Assembly: GCA_016235025.1 (NCBI GenBank)
Contig: JACRMV010000001.1
Coordinates: forward strand, 620,001 to 684,000
DNA length: 64,000 bases
Origin: Rhodocyclales bacterium
GTDB taxonomy: Bacteria > Pseudomonadota > Gammaproteobacteria > Burkholderiales > Rhodocyclaceae
Direction: 5' to 3'
Made by a program: the position numbers and the translations under genes. Shown piece after piece: positions 14,651 to 24,663 of the stretch. Positions within the stretch are counted from its first letter, which is position 1. The number at the start of each line of letters is the position of its first letter. Below the pieces are notes generated by a model. That model ran no database searches. It saw only the letters and a list, made by a program, of their open reading frames with translations, and had not been told where the DNA came from.

Positions 14651-15496
14651 TTACGGACTAACGTTCACCGTCAGTCCGAGGCGGCGGATATGCGCAGCCA
14701 TATTTTCGAGATATCCAGCATCCAGGCGCCCCAATCGGGGCGCTTCCTTTTGCAGCGAGGGACGCGCCAATCCGTAGAGATGTACCCCTTTAAGGCGCGC
14801 TGCCAATGGCTTGAGCAAGGCCAGATAGGCGTTCCATTCGCTCTCCGCAGGCAGTTCCCCGTCGAGCTGGAATATACAGGTTTGCACCCAGGTCGGCGCC
14901 AGACCGGCGCAAAGCTCAAGGCGCCGCGCCAGTGTTTCGGGCTTTGCCCGTGTTCCATTGATTCGCGCCAGACCGGCAGCCGTCGCGGCATCCACCTTGA
15001 ACCATACTTCCCCGTGAGCCCGGCCCAGGCGAGAAATGCCCTCCTGTACCGCATGCCGATCCAGCAGGCTGCCGTTGGTAATCAGTCGCAGCATGATTTT
15101 CCCCGCCAGGCTGCGCGCCGCCAATACCTCATGCACCACAGCCACGGCGGCCGGAAATTCCGCTGCACTGGTCGGCTCGCCATTGCCTGAAAAAGCGATA
15201 TCCATCACACGATTTGCTTTCCCCGTGGCAGCTTTGCCAAATACGACACCTTTCTCGATCTGGCCAAGCAGTTCCTCCAATTCACGTTGCAGGAGCACAA
15301 GATCAATCGGCGGCGGTCCACCACGTTGAAGATCAGGAACCTGGCAGTAGATGCAGCGCCAGTTACAGGCGTTGTTCGGATTCAGGTTGATGCCAATCGA
15401 CACGCCGCCTGCCCGCCGTGACAACACCGGGTATACATAACGCATACCAGCACTGTCGCGGGAATGATCTTCAGTCGTAAGCAGGATGTTTGGCAT
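14651..15496 (-). CDS. radical SAM protein
   Basis: NPNNACNWRCIYCQVPDL (CxxxCxxC), GNGEPTSAAEF. Confidence 0.88.
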   Translation of the reverse strand: MPNILLTTEDHSRDSAGMRYVYPVLSRRAGGVSIGINLNPNNACNWRCIYCQVPDLQRGGPPPIDLVLLQRELEELLGQIEKGVVFGKAATGKANRVMDIAFSGNGEPTSAAEFPAAVAVVHEVLAARSLAGKIMLRLITNGSLLDRHAVQEGISRLGRAHGEVWFKVDAATAAGLARINGTRAKPETLARRLELCAGLAPTWVQTCIFQLDGELPAESEWNAYLALLKPLAARLKGVHLYGLARPSLQKEAPRLGRLDAGYLENMAAHIRRLGLTVNVSP

Positions 15497-15509
15497 GGCG
15501 GGTGCAGGG

Positions 15510-15532
15510 AAAAGTCGGCGCTGGCGAGACGG
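15510..15532 (+). repeat. KVGAG-type mini-repeat, copy 4 (leader of radical SAM gene)
   Basis: AAAAGTCGGCGCTGGCGAGACGG, exact consensus. Confidence 0.95.
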
Positions 15533-15593
15533 CGAATCGGGAACACTATATAATGCTTTTCTTCCGTCACTTCGCCATCAGGCGCTCTCAAAC

Positions 15594-16049
15594 ATGCGTA
15601 TCACTCGCCGCCTTGAATTCGATGCGGGGCACCGGATTCCCGATCATAAAAGCCAGTGCCGCCATCTGCACGGGCATCGCTATGCACTGGAGATCACACT
15701 CGATGGCAGCGTGGTCGAAGCCGCCGGACGCCCGGACAACGGAATGGTGATGGATTTTTCCGACGTCAAGCGCATCGCCAGGCAGCATGTGGTTGATGTG
15801 TGGGACCATGCTTTCTTGGTCTGGAGCGAAGATCATGTGGTGCTGAATTTTCTGGCAACAGTGCCCGATCACAAAACCGTGGTTCTCGGCGCCGTGCCCA
15901 CCGCCGAAAATCTGGCGCGCATTGCCTTCAAGATTCTCGACCCGCTGTTCCGTGACAGCTTTGGCAATCAGCTGCATTTGGAGCAGGTACGGCTTTACGA
16001 AACACCCAATTGCTGGGCCGATGCGAGACGCGGAGCTATTTTCAGCTGA
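15594..16049 (+). CDS. 6-carboxytetrahydropterin synthase / QueD-like
   Basis: RRLEFDAGHRIPDHKSQCRHLHGHRYALEITLDG zinc histidines; ENLARIAF. Confidence 0.9.
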   Translation: MRITRRLEFDAGHRIPDHKSQCRHLHGHRYALEITLDGSVVEAAGRPDNGMVMDFSDVKRIARQHVVDVWDHAFLVWSEDHVVLNFLATVPDHKTVVLGAVPTAENLARIAFKILDPLFRDSFGNQLHLEQVRLYETPNCWADARRGAIFS

Positions 16050-16064
16050 CTGGAGGAAAATGAC

Positions 16065-17708
16065 ATGCACTCATCCGGGCTCATGATGAATCGACCATTG
16101 CTGATTTCAGGACTGGTGCAGCATGCCGACGAAAATCACGGCGACAGTGAAATCGTCTCCCGGCTACCGAACGGCAGTACCCACCGCTACACCTACCATG
16201 AGGCGCACCATCGCTCGCGCCAACTGGCGCGGGCACTGCTGGCCCTCGGAGCGAATGGCGACGACCGCATCGGAACCCTGGCCTGGAATACACATCGTCA
16301 TTTCGAGATCTACTATGCCGTTTCCGGCATGGGAGCGATTTGCCATACCATCAACCCACGGCTGTTTCCCGAACAGATCACCTATATTGCGAACCACGCT
16401 GACGATCGCTTTGTCTTTTTCGATCTCACATTTGCCAAACTGGTTGAAGCGCTCATACCCGCATGTCCCGGCGTCAAGGGCTGGATCGTGCTCTGCAACC
16501 GCGACGAAATGCCGGACAGCGCGACTCCCAATCTCTACTGCTACGAAGAACTCATCGCTGCGCAGAGCGCAGACTACAAATGGCCCGAGTTTGATGAAAA
16601 TACGGCATCTTCGTTGTGTTACACATCGGGCACCACGGGAAATCCGAAGGGTGTGCTGTATTCACATCGATCCACACTGTTGCATGCGCTGGCAGCCTGC
16701 CTGCCTGATTCGCTTAATGTCTCGGCATGCGACTGCATTCTCCCGGTGGTACCCATGTTTCATGCCAACGCCTGGGCACTTCCCTATATCTCCGCGCTCA
16801 CTGGCGCCAAACTGGTTCTGCCCGGACCATATCTGGATGGCGCAAGCCTCTACACTCTCATAGAAGAAGAAAGTGTTACCTTTGCAGCCGGTGTGCCGAC
16901 AATATGGCTTAGCCTGTTGCAACACCTGCAAGCTGAAAAACTCAGGCTGTCGACACTGCAGCGCCTGATGGTCGGTGGCGCGGCAGCGCCGTTGAGCATG
17001 ATGCAGACATTCGATAGCTATGGCGTTGCCCTGATACACGCGTGGGGAATGACCGAAATGAGTCCGCTCGGAACGATCAACGCCAAAAAACGAAAACATC
17101 TCACGTTGACCGACGATGAAAAAAATCATCTCCGCATCAAGCAGGGACGGACGCCCTATGGCGTGCAAATGAAGATCGTCGACGCCAATGGCCAGGAACT
17201 GCCCCATGATGGCAAAGTTTTTGGCGATTTGCTGGTACGTGGCCCATGGATTGTAAGTCACTATTTTAGGAGCGAAAACGTCAGCCCGCTGATCGATGGC
17301 TGGTTTCCCACAGGAGATGTAGCAACCATCGATGCTGATGGCTACATGCAGATTACCGACCGCTCAAAGGATGTAATTAAGTCGGGAGGCGAGTGGATTT
17401 CCTCGATTGACCTCGAAAATATCGCCGTGGCCCACCCTGCCGTGGCTGAGGCGGCGGTAATAGGCGCACCGCATCCGAAATGGGACGAACGACCGCTTCT
17501 GGTTGTGGTCAGGAAACCTGGGCAGAAGGTCAGTCGGGACGAGTTGATCGCCTTTTACTTGGGGAAAGTTGCAAAATGGTGGATTCCCGATGATGTCGTT
17601 TTTGTCGATGAATTGCCTCATACCGCAACAGGAAAACTGTCCAAACTGACTTTGCGCCAGCGGTTGCGCGAGTATCGCTTCCCTGACGTTTCCGGCAACC
17701 TGATCTGA
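16065..17708 (+). CDS. AMP-dependent acyl-CoA ligase (medium/long chain)
   Basis: [49 protein letters not shown]. Confidence 0.92.
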   Translation: MHSSGLMMNRPLLISGLVQHADENHGDSEIVSRLPNGSTHRYTYHEAHHRSRQLARALLALGANGDDRIGTLAWNTHRHFEIYYAVSGMGAICHTINPRLFPEQITYIANHADDRFVFFDLTFAKLVEALIPACPGVKGWIVLCNRDEMPDSATPNLYCYEELIAAQSADYKWPEFDENTASSLCYTSGTTGNPKGVLYSHRSTLLHALAACLPDSLNVSACDCILPVVPMFHANAWALPYISALTGAKLVLPGPYLDGASLYTLIEEESVTFAAGVPTIWLSLLQHLQAEKLRLSTLQRLMVGGAAAPLSMMQTFDSYGVALIHAWGMTEMSPLGTINAKKRKHLTLTDDEKNHLRIKQGRTPYGVQMKIVDANGQELPHDGKVFGDLLVRGPWIVSHYFRSENVSPLIDGWFPTGDVATIDADGYMQITDRSKDVIKSGGEWISSIDLENIAVAHPAVAEAAVIGAPHPKWDERPLLVVVRKPGQKVSRDELIAFYLGKVAKWWIPDDVVFVDELPHTATGKLSKLTLRQRLREYRFPDVSGNLI

Positions 17709-17711
17709 AAA

Positions 17712-18482
17712 ATGAAAACCATGGTTGAAACCGCATTCGAAGCGAGCATTCTCCAGATAACCATCAATCGCCCGGAAAAGAAGAATGCGCTGACAGCGGA
17801 TATGTATCTTGCGTTGACCGATGCGCTGAGAATGGCGGAGGCCAACCCGGCCGTGCGTGTCATCCTGATTCATGGCGCCGGCGGCAACTTCACGGCCGGC
17901 AACGATCTGGCCGATTTCCTGGAGCATCCGCCGGACAGCGAAGATGCACCGGTGTTCCGCTTTCTCGAATGTTTCGCCACGCTGGAAAAACCGTTTATTG
18001 CTGCAATCGAAGGTGTTGCCGTCGGAGTTGGCACCACGATCCTCCTGCACTGCGACCTCGTCTATGCCGCCGCCGATGCGAAATTCCTGCTGCCGTTTGC
18101 CAATCTTGGGCTGACTCCGGAAGCCGCGTGCAGCCTGCTTTTGCCACAACGTGTCGGCCATGTGCGAGCGGCCGAGATGTTGCTTCTGGGCGAACCCTTT
18201 ACAGCCCAGACTGCGTTGGATTGCGGACTGGTCAACGCCATTCTGCCGAATGAAAAAGTTCTTGAACATGCGCTAGAGCGTTGTCGCAAGCTAGCGGCCC
18301 AGCCTGCTGCCTCGATCCGGTTGAGCAAGCAGCTGCTGAAGCGCTCGCAGCAGTCGATGATTGCTGAGACGATGAAACGTGAAGGCGAAATTTTCAAGCA
18401 GCGCCTGCACTCCCCCGAAGCGAAAGAGGCTTTTTCCGCATTTCTTGAGAAGCGCCGCCCCGATTTTTCACGCTTTGACTAG
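17712..18482 (+). CDS. enoyl-CoA hydratase/isomerase family protein
   Basis: INRPEKKNALTADMY, GAGGNFTAGNDLADF; crotonase fold. Confidence 0.92.
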   Translation: MKTMVETAFEASILQITINRPEKKNALTADMYLALTDALRMAEANPAVRVILIHGAGGNFTAGNDLADFLEHPPDSEDAPVFRFLECFATLEKPFIAAIEGVAVGVGTTILLHCDLVYAAADAKFLLPFANLGLTPEAACSLLLPQRVGHVRAAEMLLLGEPFTAQTALDCGLVNAILPNEKVLEHALERCRKLAAQPAASIRLSKQLLKRSQQSMIAETMKREGEIFKQRLHSPEAKEAFSAFLEKRRPDFSRFD

Positions 18483-18520
18483 CTAGTCGGGGCCAAGCCC
18501 TCTGCTAGAATCCGCGCCAC

Positions 18521-18607
18521 GGAAGCGTGGCAGAGCGGTTGAATGCACCGGTCTTGAAAACCGGCAACGTCGCAAGGCGTTCGTGAGTTCGAATCTCACC
18601 GCTTCCG
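18521..18607 (+). tRNA. tRNA-Ser (anticodon TGA)
   Basis: GGAAGCG acceptor, CCGGT-CTTGAAA-ACCGG anticodon arm, long class II variable arm, GTTCGAATC T arm. Confidence 0.95.
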
Positions 18608-18690
18608 CCGGATAGAATGAACTTTCCCTGCCAGCAACTGCCATAGACAACGTGGCCATTTCGTGGCTATTTCATAAAGGAAGATCGCAC

Positions 18691-19383
18691 ATGGAAAACA
18701 TCCGCACTTACCCTCAATCGGAAACGCAGGACTTGGCACAGCGGCAGAACCGGGTTCTGCGCAATACCTACGCTTTGCTCGCGCTTTCAATGGTGCCGAC
18801 AGTGCTCGGCGCGTTGCTTGGCGTACAGATGAATTTTGCGTTCTTCGCCGGCAGTCCGTTCATTGGCCTGATGGTCTTCCTCGGCATCGCCTGGGGCTTC
18901 ATGTGGGGCATCGAGCGCACCAAGGACAGCGGCATGGGTGTTGCCTTGTTGCTTGGTTTCACCTTCTTCATGGGCTTGATGCTCTCGCGCATCCTGCAAG
19001 CCGCGCTGGGATTCAGCAATGGCGGCACACTGATTGCGCTGGCGGCTGGCGGCACCGGGACGATTTTCTTTGCCCTGGCCGGCGTTGCATCGACAACCAA
19101 ACGTAACTTTTCCAACATGGGCAAGTTTCTGTTTGTCGGCCTCATGCTGCTTCTGGTGGCAATGGTCGCCAACATCTTCTTCCAGATTCCGGCCCTGGCC
19201 CTGACCATCTCCGTCATCGCAGTGGCGCTGTTCTCGGCTTACATCCTCTACGACATCAACCGCATCGTTCATGGTGGCGAAACCAACTACATCAGCGCCA
19301 CCTTGGTGGTCTATCTCGACATCTATAATGTTTTTGTCAGCTTGCTGAATCTGCTGATGGCCTTCAGCGGCGACCGCCGCTAA
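18691..19383 (+). CDS. Bax inhibitor-1/YccA family membrane protein
   Basis: Seven hydrophobic segments; AYILYDINRIVHGGETNYISATLVVYLDIYNVFVSLLNLL. Confidence 0.92.
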   Translation: MENIRTYPQSETQDLAQRQNRVLRNTYALLALSMVPTVLGALLGVQMNFAFFAGSPFIGLMVFLGIAWGFMWGIERTKDSGMGVALLLGFTFFMGLMLSRILQAALGFSNGGTLIALAAGGTGTIFFALAGVASTTKRNFSNMGKFLFVGLMLLLVAMVANIFFQIPALALTISVIAVALFSAYILYDINRIVHGGETNYISATLVVYLDIYNVFVSLLNLLMAFSGDRR

Positions 19384-19404
19384 AAGTCGGCGCCGGCAAT
19401 ACGG
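19382..19404 (+). repeat. KVGAG-type mini-repeat, copy 5
   Basis: AAAAGTCGGCGCCGGCAATACGG, overlaps stop codon and abuts terminator. Confidence 0.85.
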
Positions 19405-19410
19405 CGCGAA

Positions 19411-19443
19411 AGCAAAACGGCAACCTGCGGGTTGCGTTTTGCT
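19411..19443. terminator. bidirectional hairpin terminator between convergent genes
   Basis: AGCAAAACGGCAACC-TGCG-GGTTGCGTTTTGCT inverted repeat with one bulge, A-rich/T-rich flanks. Confidence 0.75.
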
Positions 19444-19444
19444 T

Positions 19445-20743
19445 TCAGCGCTCGAACAAGGCGATCGATTCGACGTGCGACGTATGCGGGAACATGCTGG
19501 CAATCCCTGCGCCACGCAGTACATAGCCTTTCTCATGCACCAGCACGGCAGCATCACGCGCCAGGGTGGCCGGGCTGCATGAGACATATACAATGCGGCG
19601 CGGCCCGCCTTCTGCCGGCAGTGCATTGACCAGCGCAATCGCCCCCTCGCGCGGCGGGTCAATCAGCAGCTTATCGATCTGGCCCAATGCAGAGAAGCTC
19701 TCGGCCGTGGTTTCGAACAAGTTGGCTGCGGCAAATGTGCACTGCGCCGACAAGCCATTCAACGCCGCATTTTCCTCCGCACGCTGCACCAGCGCCTGGC
19801 TGCCCTCAATACCCAATACCGCCGCGCCGGAACATGCAATTGGCAGTGTGAAGTTACCCAGGCCACAGAACATGTCGATGATGCGCTCTCCCTTTTGCGG
19901 CGCCAGCAACGCCATCGCGCGACGCACCAGCATGCGATTGACACCGGAATTCACTTGTGTGAATTCCGTCGGCCAGAAGCGCAGCTCAAGGCCGTAGTCA
20001 GGCAGGGTATAGGTCAGTAGCGGCGCATTCTCTGGATAAAACAACCTGACCGTATCCGGTCCTTTCGATTGCAGGTACCAGACGATGTCATGCGCGTCGG
20101 CAAAGCGGCGCAAGCGGTCCTCATCGCCAGCGCTGAGCGGTAACAGATGCCTTAGCAGCAACACGGTTTGCGCATCCCCAATGGCAACCTCGATCTGCGG
20201 GAAAGACTCCGGCGCAGACATTCCGGCAATCATCTGCTTCAATTCTGGAATCAATGCTGAAACAGCCGGCGGCAGCACGGCGCAGGAATCCATTACGACG
20301 ACGTAACTGCTGCGTTTTTCACGGAAGCCGACCAATGCTCCACCCTTTTTCGAGACCCAGCGTGCCGAGAAACGCGCCCGCTGCCGATAACCCCAGTTGC
20401 TCCCGGCAATCGGCGAATAAATCTGCTCCGGCTTGATACGCGCAATGTGCCAGAGCGCATCTTCCAGCACACGCTGCTTGGCAGCCGTCTGGGATGCCCC
20501 ATTCAGATGCTGCAGCGAACACCCGCCGCAAACCCCGAAATGCGGGCAAGCGGGTGTTACACGCTGGCTTGAGGCGCGGATGATGCTGGAAACGGCAGCC
20601 TGCTCATAGCTCGGTTTGCGCCGATAGCTCGAAAACTCCACGGTTTCTCCGGGCAGCGCACCTTCAATGAAGATGACCTTGCCGTCCACGTGAGCAATGC
20701 CGCGCCCCTCGTTATCGAGCGATTCAATAGTTGCGATTGTCAT
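19445..20743 (-). CDS. rlmD: 23S rRNA (uracil1939-C5)-methyltransferase
   Basis: TRAM domain, CPHFGVCGGCSLQHL cluster, DPPREGA and VSCSPATLARD motifs. Confidence 0.94.
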   Translation of the reverse strand: MTIATIESLDNEGRGIAHVDGKVIFIEGALPGETVEFSSYRRKPSYEQAAVSSIIRASSQRVTPACPHFGVCGGCSLQHLNGASQTAAKQRVLEDALWHIARIKPEQIYSPIAGSNWGYRQRARFSARWVSKKGGALVGFREKRSSYVVVMDSCAVLPPAVSALIPELKQMIAGMSAPESFPQIEVAIGDAQTVLLLRHLLPLSAGDEDRLRRFADAHDIVWYLQSKGPDTVRLFYPENAPLLTYTLPDYGLELRFWPTEFTQVNSGVNRMLVRRAMALLAPQKGERIIDMFCGLGNFTLPIACSGAAVLGIEGSQALVQRAEENAALNGLSAQCTFAAANLFETTAESFSALGQIDKLLIDPPREGAIALVNALPAEGGPRRIVYVSCSPATLARDAAVLVHEKGYVLRGAGIASMFPHTSHVESIALFER

Positions 20744-20783
20744 GAACGCGATAATGCAAAAAGACGGCGATTATAATCGCCCC

Positions 20784-21908
20784 ATGACACACGATCTTTC
20801 CACCCTGCTCGGCGGGTTAACGCCCGAGCGCTTCCTCGCCGATTACTGGCAAAAAAAACCTCTGCTGGTGCGCGGCGCCGTTCCCGATATCACCCGCTTA
20901 CCCGGACGAGATGAATTGCTTGCACTGGCGACAGACGAGGACATCGAATCCCGCTTCGTCTCGCAGGCCGGGGGCTGGCAAATGCGTCACGGTCCATTCT
21001 CGCAGCGTGAACTCAAGCGCGCCGCAAAACCCTGGACGGTGCTTGTGCAAAGCATGAATCTGGCGTCCGCTACGGCCGACCAGTTGATGCGTTGCTTTGA
21101 TTTCATTCCCTACGCCCGCCTTGATGATTTGATGGTGAGTTATGCCACCGATGGTGGCGGCGTGGGCCCCCATTTCGACAATTACGATGTCTTCCTGATC
21201 CAGGGCATGGGAAGTCGGCGCTGGCGCATCGGCAAGCAAAAGGACAAAACCCTGATTGATGGCCTGCCGGTGCGTATCCTGAAAAACTTCAAGCCAAGTT
21301 TCGACTGGATACTGGAGCCGGGCGACATGCTCTACCTGCCTCCGGAGTGGGCCCATGACGGCACGGCCATCGGCGAATGCATGACATTCTCGGTTGGTTT
21401 TCGCACCTTCCCGGCACAAGAACTGGCGGAACAGTTTCTGATGTTTCTGCAGGATCGGGTTCGCCTCTCCGGACGTTACCGTGATCCTGATCTCAGGCGC
21501 CAGAAACATCCGGCCGAAATCGGCAGCGCGATGATCGATCAAGTGACCGAGATGCTCTCCTCCATTCGCTGGAATCGTAGTACCGTCTGCGATTTTCTTG
21601 GTCTGGCCTTGACCGAGCCCAAGCCCCATGTTTTCTTTGACCCACCCGCGCAACCCCTGTCACTGGCACGCTTTACGGCTACCGCCAAACGTCGTGGCAT
21701 CAAACTGGATCAGCGCAGCCTGCTGCTATTTTCAGGCAAGCATTTTTATTTGAATGGCGAACCCTGGCGGGTGCCCGCCACGGATGTTCCCCTTTTGCGC
21801 CAATTGGCTGACAAGCGTTCATTTGAGTCGTTGGCTTCACTTCAAGCAGAAACCTTTACCCTGCTCCATGCCAGCTACTGCGACGGGTTCATCGACTTAT
21901 TGCCTTGA
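20784..21908 (+). CDS. cupin/JmjC-type ribosomal protein oxygenase (YcfD/RoxA-like)
   Basis: YWQKKPLLVRGA, GGGVGPHFDNYDVFLIQGMGSRRWRIG, LYLPPEWAHDGTA. Confidence 0.88.
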   Translation: MTHDLSTLLGGLTPERFLADYWQKKPLLVRGAVPDITRLPGRDELLALATDEDIESRFVSQAGGWQMRHGPFSQRELKRAAKPWTVLVQSMNLASATADQLMRCFDFIPYARLDDLMVSYATDGGGVGPHFDNYDVFLIQGMGSRRWRIGKQKDKTLIDGLPVRILKNFKPSFDWILEPGDMLYLPPEWAHDGTAIGECMTFSVGFRTFPAQELAEQFLMFLQDRVRLSGRYRDPDLRRQKHPAEIGSAMIDQVTEMLSSIRWNRSTVCDFLGLALTEPKPHVFFDPPAQPLSLARFTATAKRRGIKLDQRSLLLFSGKHFYLNGEPWRVPATDVPLLRQLADKRSFESLASLQAETFTLLHASYCDGFIDLLP

Positions 21909-22058
21909 TCTCAATGGAAATCAAGAATTGATGCGATGCAATATCTTCTGTAACACTTTTTCATTCGCATGCTAGAATTCGCATCCGATTTAAATGGATA
22001 TTTTACTGTTTGAATCGAAACCAATTGGCCCTGTAACCCTTAACGTTAAGGAACTGAA

Positions 22059-22337
22059 ATGAAAAAATCCGTACTGATCGCCGCTCTGCTGGCTCTCGCT
22101 GTTTCCGCTTGTGGCAAGAAGGAAGAAGCTGCTCCTGCTCCGGCAGAAGCTCCGGCTGCTGCTGCTCCGGCTCCGGCTGCTGCTCCGGCAGAAGCCCCGG
22201 CTGCTGCTCCGGCAGAAGCTCCGGCTGCTGCCGTTGAGAAGGCCAAGGAAGCTGGTGCTACTGCTGGTGCTGGTGCTGGTGCTGCTGCTGGTGCTGCCGC
22301 GGGTGCTGCTGCTGCCAAGGATGAAATGAAGAAGTAA
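22059..22337 (+). CDS. Ala/Pro/Glu-rich small lipoprotein
   Basis: MKKSVLIAALLALAVSACGKKEE: lipobox signal followed by PAEAPAAA repeats; followed by a strong terminator. Confidence 0.8.
   Translation: MKKSVLIAALLALAVSACGKKEEAAPAPAEAPAAAAPAPAAAPAEAPAAAPAEAPAAAVEKAKEAGATAGAGAGAAAGAAAGAAAAKDEMKK
22137..22233 (+). repeat. imperfect tandem repeat encoding (PAEAPAAA)n
   Basis: Repeated gctgctgctccggcagaagcyccg units visible in the DNA. Confidence 0.75.
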
Positions 22338-22350
22338 TTTTCTTCTTGTC

Positions 22351-22388
22351 CAACAAAAAAGCCAGCTCGAGAGCTGGCTTTTTTGTTG
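22351..22388. terminator. strong hairpin terminator
   Basis: CAACAAAAAAGCCAGCTC-GA-GAGCTGGCTTTTTTGTTG, perfect 18-bp stem with T-run. Confidence 0.93.
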
Positions 22389-22528
22389 ACATCAAGGTAG
22401 ATGAGGCATTGCCATCGCGTTTGACCTAAGACCGGCCTCCAGCGGAGGAGCACGATTTATCGTGCTCGACGAGCGACGCGTTGCCCTCGCTACCGCTGCC
22501 AAGTTAGGCAAAGCGCATACCCTGTCGG

Positions 22529-23671
22529 TTATTTCAACTGCTCGAACAGCAGGCCGAGGATGCGCTTCGAGGTTTCGGAGCGATCAACGCCACCCTCGCG
22601 GGTCAGCACTTGAACTGTGGTGTTCTCGCCCTCTTTTTTGACGTGAATCCGGTATTGCGCAGCCTGATTCAACTTGTCCTTGTCGCCCCCCTTCCAGAAC
22701 ATCAGCTTGGAAAGCACACCGGAGTCGTCCTTTTTCTTGCCATCGACTTCAGGGTCAACATAGCGGACAAAATAAAGTCCTTGCGAGCGATCACGGTCCT
22801 CGACCGTGAATCCAACCCGATCCAGTGCCAGGCCCACGCGACGCCAGGCCCTATCAAATGTTTCCTCAAGCAGCAGCGCACCGGCGCCATCCGGCGCCCG
22901 CGAAAGCTTGGCGCGTTCCTGAACCGGCTCTGCCGCCAGCATGGCTTTGGTGCGGGTCTCGTCAGCTCCCAGGCGCACCATGAGGCGACGCAGCATCTCG
23001 GCTTCCAGTTCGGGATCCGGAGCGCGAGGCTGCCAACGCGTCTCGCTCTTGCCTTCGTTCACATAGACCTCGTACATGCCCCGATGGCTGATGTAAATCT
23101 CCGTTGTCCCAGGCTCTTTGCCTGGCTCGAGACGCGTACGGAATTTGTCGCGCTCGGCGGTTGAGTAAAGATCATCAAACACCTTGCCGAGGGTATTGCG
23201 GATGAAATCCTGCGGCAGCTTGGCACGATTTTCCGCCCAGTCGGTTTCCATGATGCCTGCCTCGGGCAGTTCGACATTGACCAGCAAGCCGACTTCCTGC
23301 CAGAACTCCTTGACGACGGGCCAGAGTTTGTCCGGCGTTCCCGGTACGACCAGCCAGCGCTGAGTACCGGCGCGTTCGATACGCATTTTTTCAACTTGCG
23401 GCAGAACCTCCTGTGCTGTGGTCGTGCGGGCGCCGGAACGCTCGGTCGAATACGCTGAATAGGTAGCTGAACCCTTGCTGGCGGCAACGTCAGGGACGGC
23501 ATAACGCTCGTCGCGACTGGGTTGTGTCAAGTCGGGTGGGATTTCCAGTGGCGGCAGCTTGCCGGCTGACTTGTACTCGATTTTCTTCGATTCGATGATC
23601 GGCCCGCTACATGCAGCAAGCAGGACGACAACAAGCAACAAGGCGGAGATTCGTTTCATCCTGTACATCAT
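22529..23671 (-). CDS. bamC: outer membrane assembly lipoprotein BamC
   Basis: Lipobox [14 protein letters not shown]; NlpB/DapX family; ATGA overlap with dapA. Confidence 0.88.
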   Translation of the reverse strand: MMYRMKRISALLLVVVLLAACSGPIIESKKIEYKSAGKLPPLEIPPDLTQPSRDERYAVPDVAASKGSATYSAYSTERSGARTTTAQEVLPQVEKMRIERAGTQRWLVVPGTPDKLWPVVKEFWQEVGLLVNVELPEAGIMETDWAENRAKLPQDFIRNTLGKVFDDLYSTAERDKFRTRLEPGKEPGTTEIYISHRGMYEVYVNEGKSETRWQPRAPDPELEAEMLRRLMVRLGADETRTKAMLAAEPVQERAKLSRAPDGAGALLLEETFDRAWRRVGLALDRVGFTVEDRDRSQGLYFVRYVDPEVDGKKKDDSGVLSKLMFWKGGDKDKLNQAAQYRIHVKKEGENTTVQVLTREGGVDRSETSKRILGLLFEQLK

Positions 23672-24576
23672 CCTTTAATGAAAATTCCGGCATCCTGCAT
23701 GGCCGAGCGAATACGCTCATGGAATTCGGGCGAAAGCGGCACCAGCGGCAGGCGAATGCCGCCGGTTGTCATTCCCATCTGCTGCATGGCCCATTTGACG
23801 GGTATCGGACTGGATTCGCAGAATAAATGGCGATGCAATCCGAGCAATCGGAAATGCAGCTCGCGCGCCGTCTTCAAGTCACCGGCACGTGCTGCGGAAC
23901 ACATTTGGTGCATCAGCCGTGGCGCGACGTTAGCCGTGACGGAGATCGTACCCTGGGCGCCAAACAGAATCAGCGCGACAGCCGTGGCATCATCGCCGCT
24001 ATACACCGCAAAACCGGCCGGGGCACGCTTGAGCAGATCCGCACCCCGTTCGAGATCGCCGGTGGCGTCCTTGATGCCGATCACGCCTGGCACCTGCGCC
24101 AGACGCAGCGCGGTATCGTTCGACAAATCGGCCACCGTGCGCCCCGGCACGTTGTACAGGATCACCGGCAAATCGACCGCTTCGGCGATGGCCTTGAAGT
24201 GCCGGTACAGGCCTTCCTGCGTTGGCTTGTTGTAATACGGCACAACCGAGAGGTGGGCATCGGCGCCAGCCTGTTTGGCGAACTGCGCCAGGCTGATGGC
24301 TTCACGGGTTGAATTGGCGCCTGTACCGGCAATGACCGGCACCCGGCCGGCAACATGCTGCACCGTGGTTTCGATCAACCGGCAATGCTCATCGAAATCG
24401 ACGGTGGGCGACTCCCCCGTGGTGCCCACGACAACGATGGCATCGGAACCTTCGGCGATATGCCAGTCAAGCAAGCGCTGCAAGCCTGGTAGGTCGAGCG
24501 AACCATCTTCGTGTAGCGGTGTGATGATGGCGGGAATGGAACCCAGAATGGAGCCGGAGCCGCGCGGAGTGTTCAT
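23668..24576 (-). CDS. dapA: 4-hydroxy-tetrahydrodipicolinate synthase
   Basis: [33 protein letters not shown] motifs. Confidence 0.97.
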   Translation of the reverse strand: MNTPRGSGSILGSIPAIITPLHEDGSLDLPGLQRLLDWHIAEGSDAIVVVGTTGESPTVDFDEHCRLIETTVQHVAGRVPVIAGTGANSTREAISLAQFAKQAGADAHLSVVPYYNKPTQEGLYRHFKAIAEAVDLPVILYNVPGRTVADLSNDTALRLAQVPGVIGIKDATGDLERGADLLKRAPAGFAVYSGDDATAVALILFGAQGTISVTANVAPRLMHQMCSAARAGDLKTARELHFRLLGLHRHLFCESSPIPVKWAMQQMGMTTGGIRLPLVPLSPEFHERIRSAMQDAGIFIKG

Positions 24577-24663
24577 GAAAAGTCGGATAGGGAAAAGTCA
24601 GTGAGGAATTCTAACCGATGCCTGCATCGCCACGGAGTAGATCGTGCCGACAGCAACACCTGC

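Noticed and set aside
21210-21232. Partial match to the mini-repeat (GAAGTCGGCGCTGGCGCATCGG) in the cupin oxygenase gene
   Set aside because: It encodes GSRRWRIG, which looks like a native conserved motif of this protein family; the match is probably coincidental.
22111-22329. Leu/Arg-rich ORF MARRKKLLLLRQKLRLLLL
   Set aside because: Out-of-frame reading of the Ala-rich lipoprotein repeats.
24571-24603. GAAAAGTCGGATAGGGAAAAGTCAGTG upstream of dapA
   Set aside because: Only the first 9-10 bases resemble the mini-repeat; too weak to call a copy.
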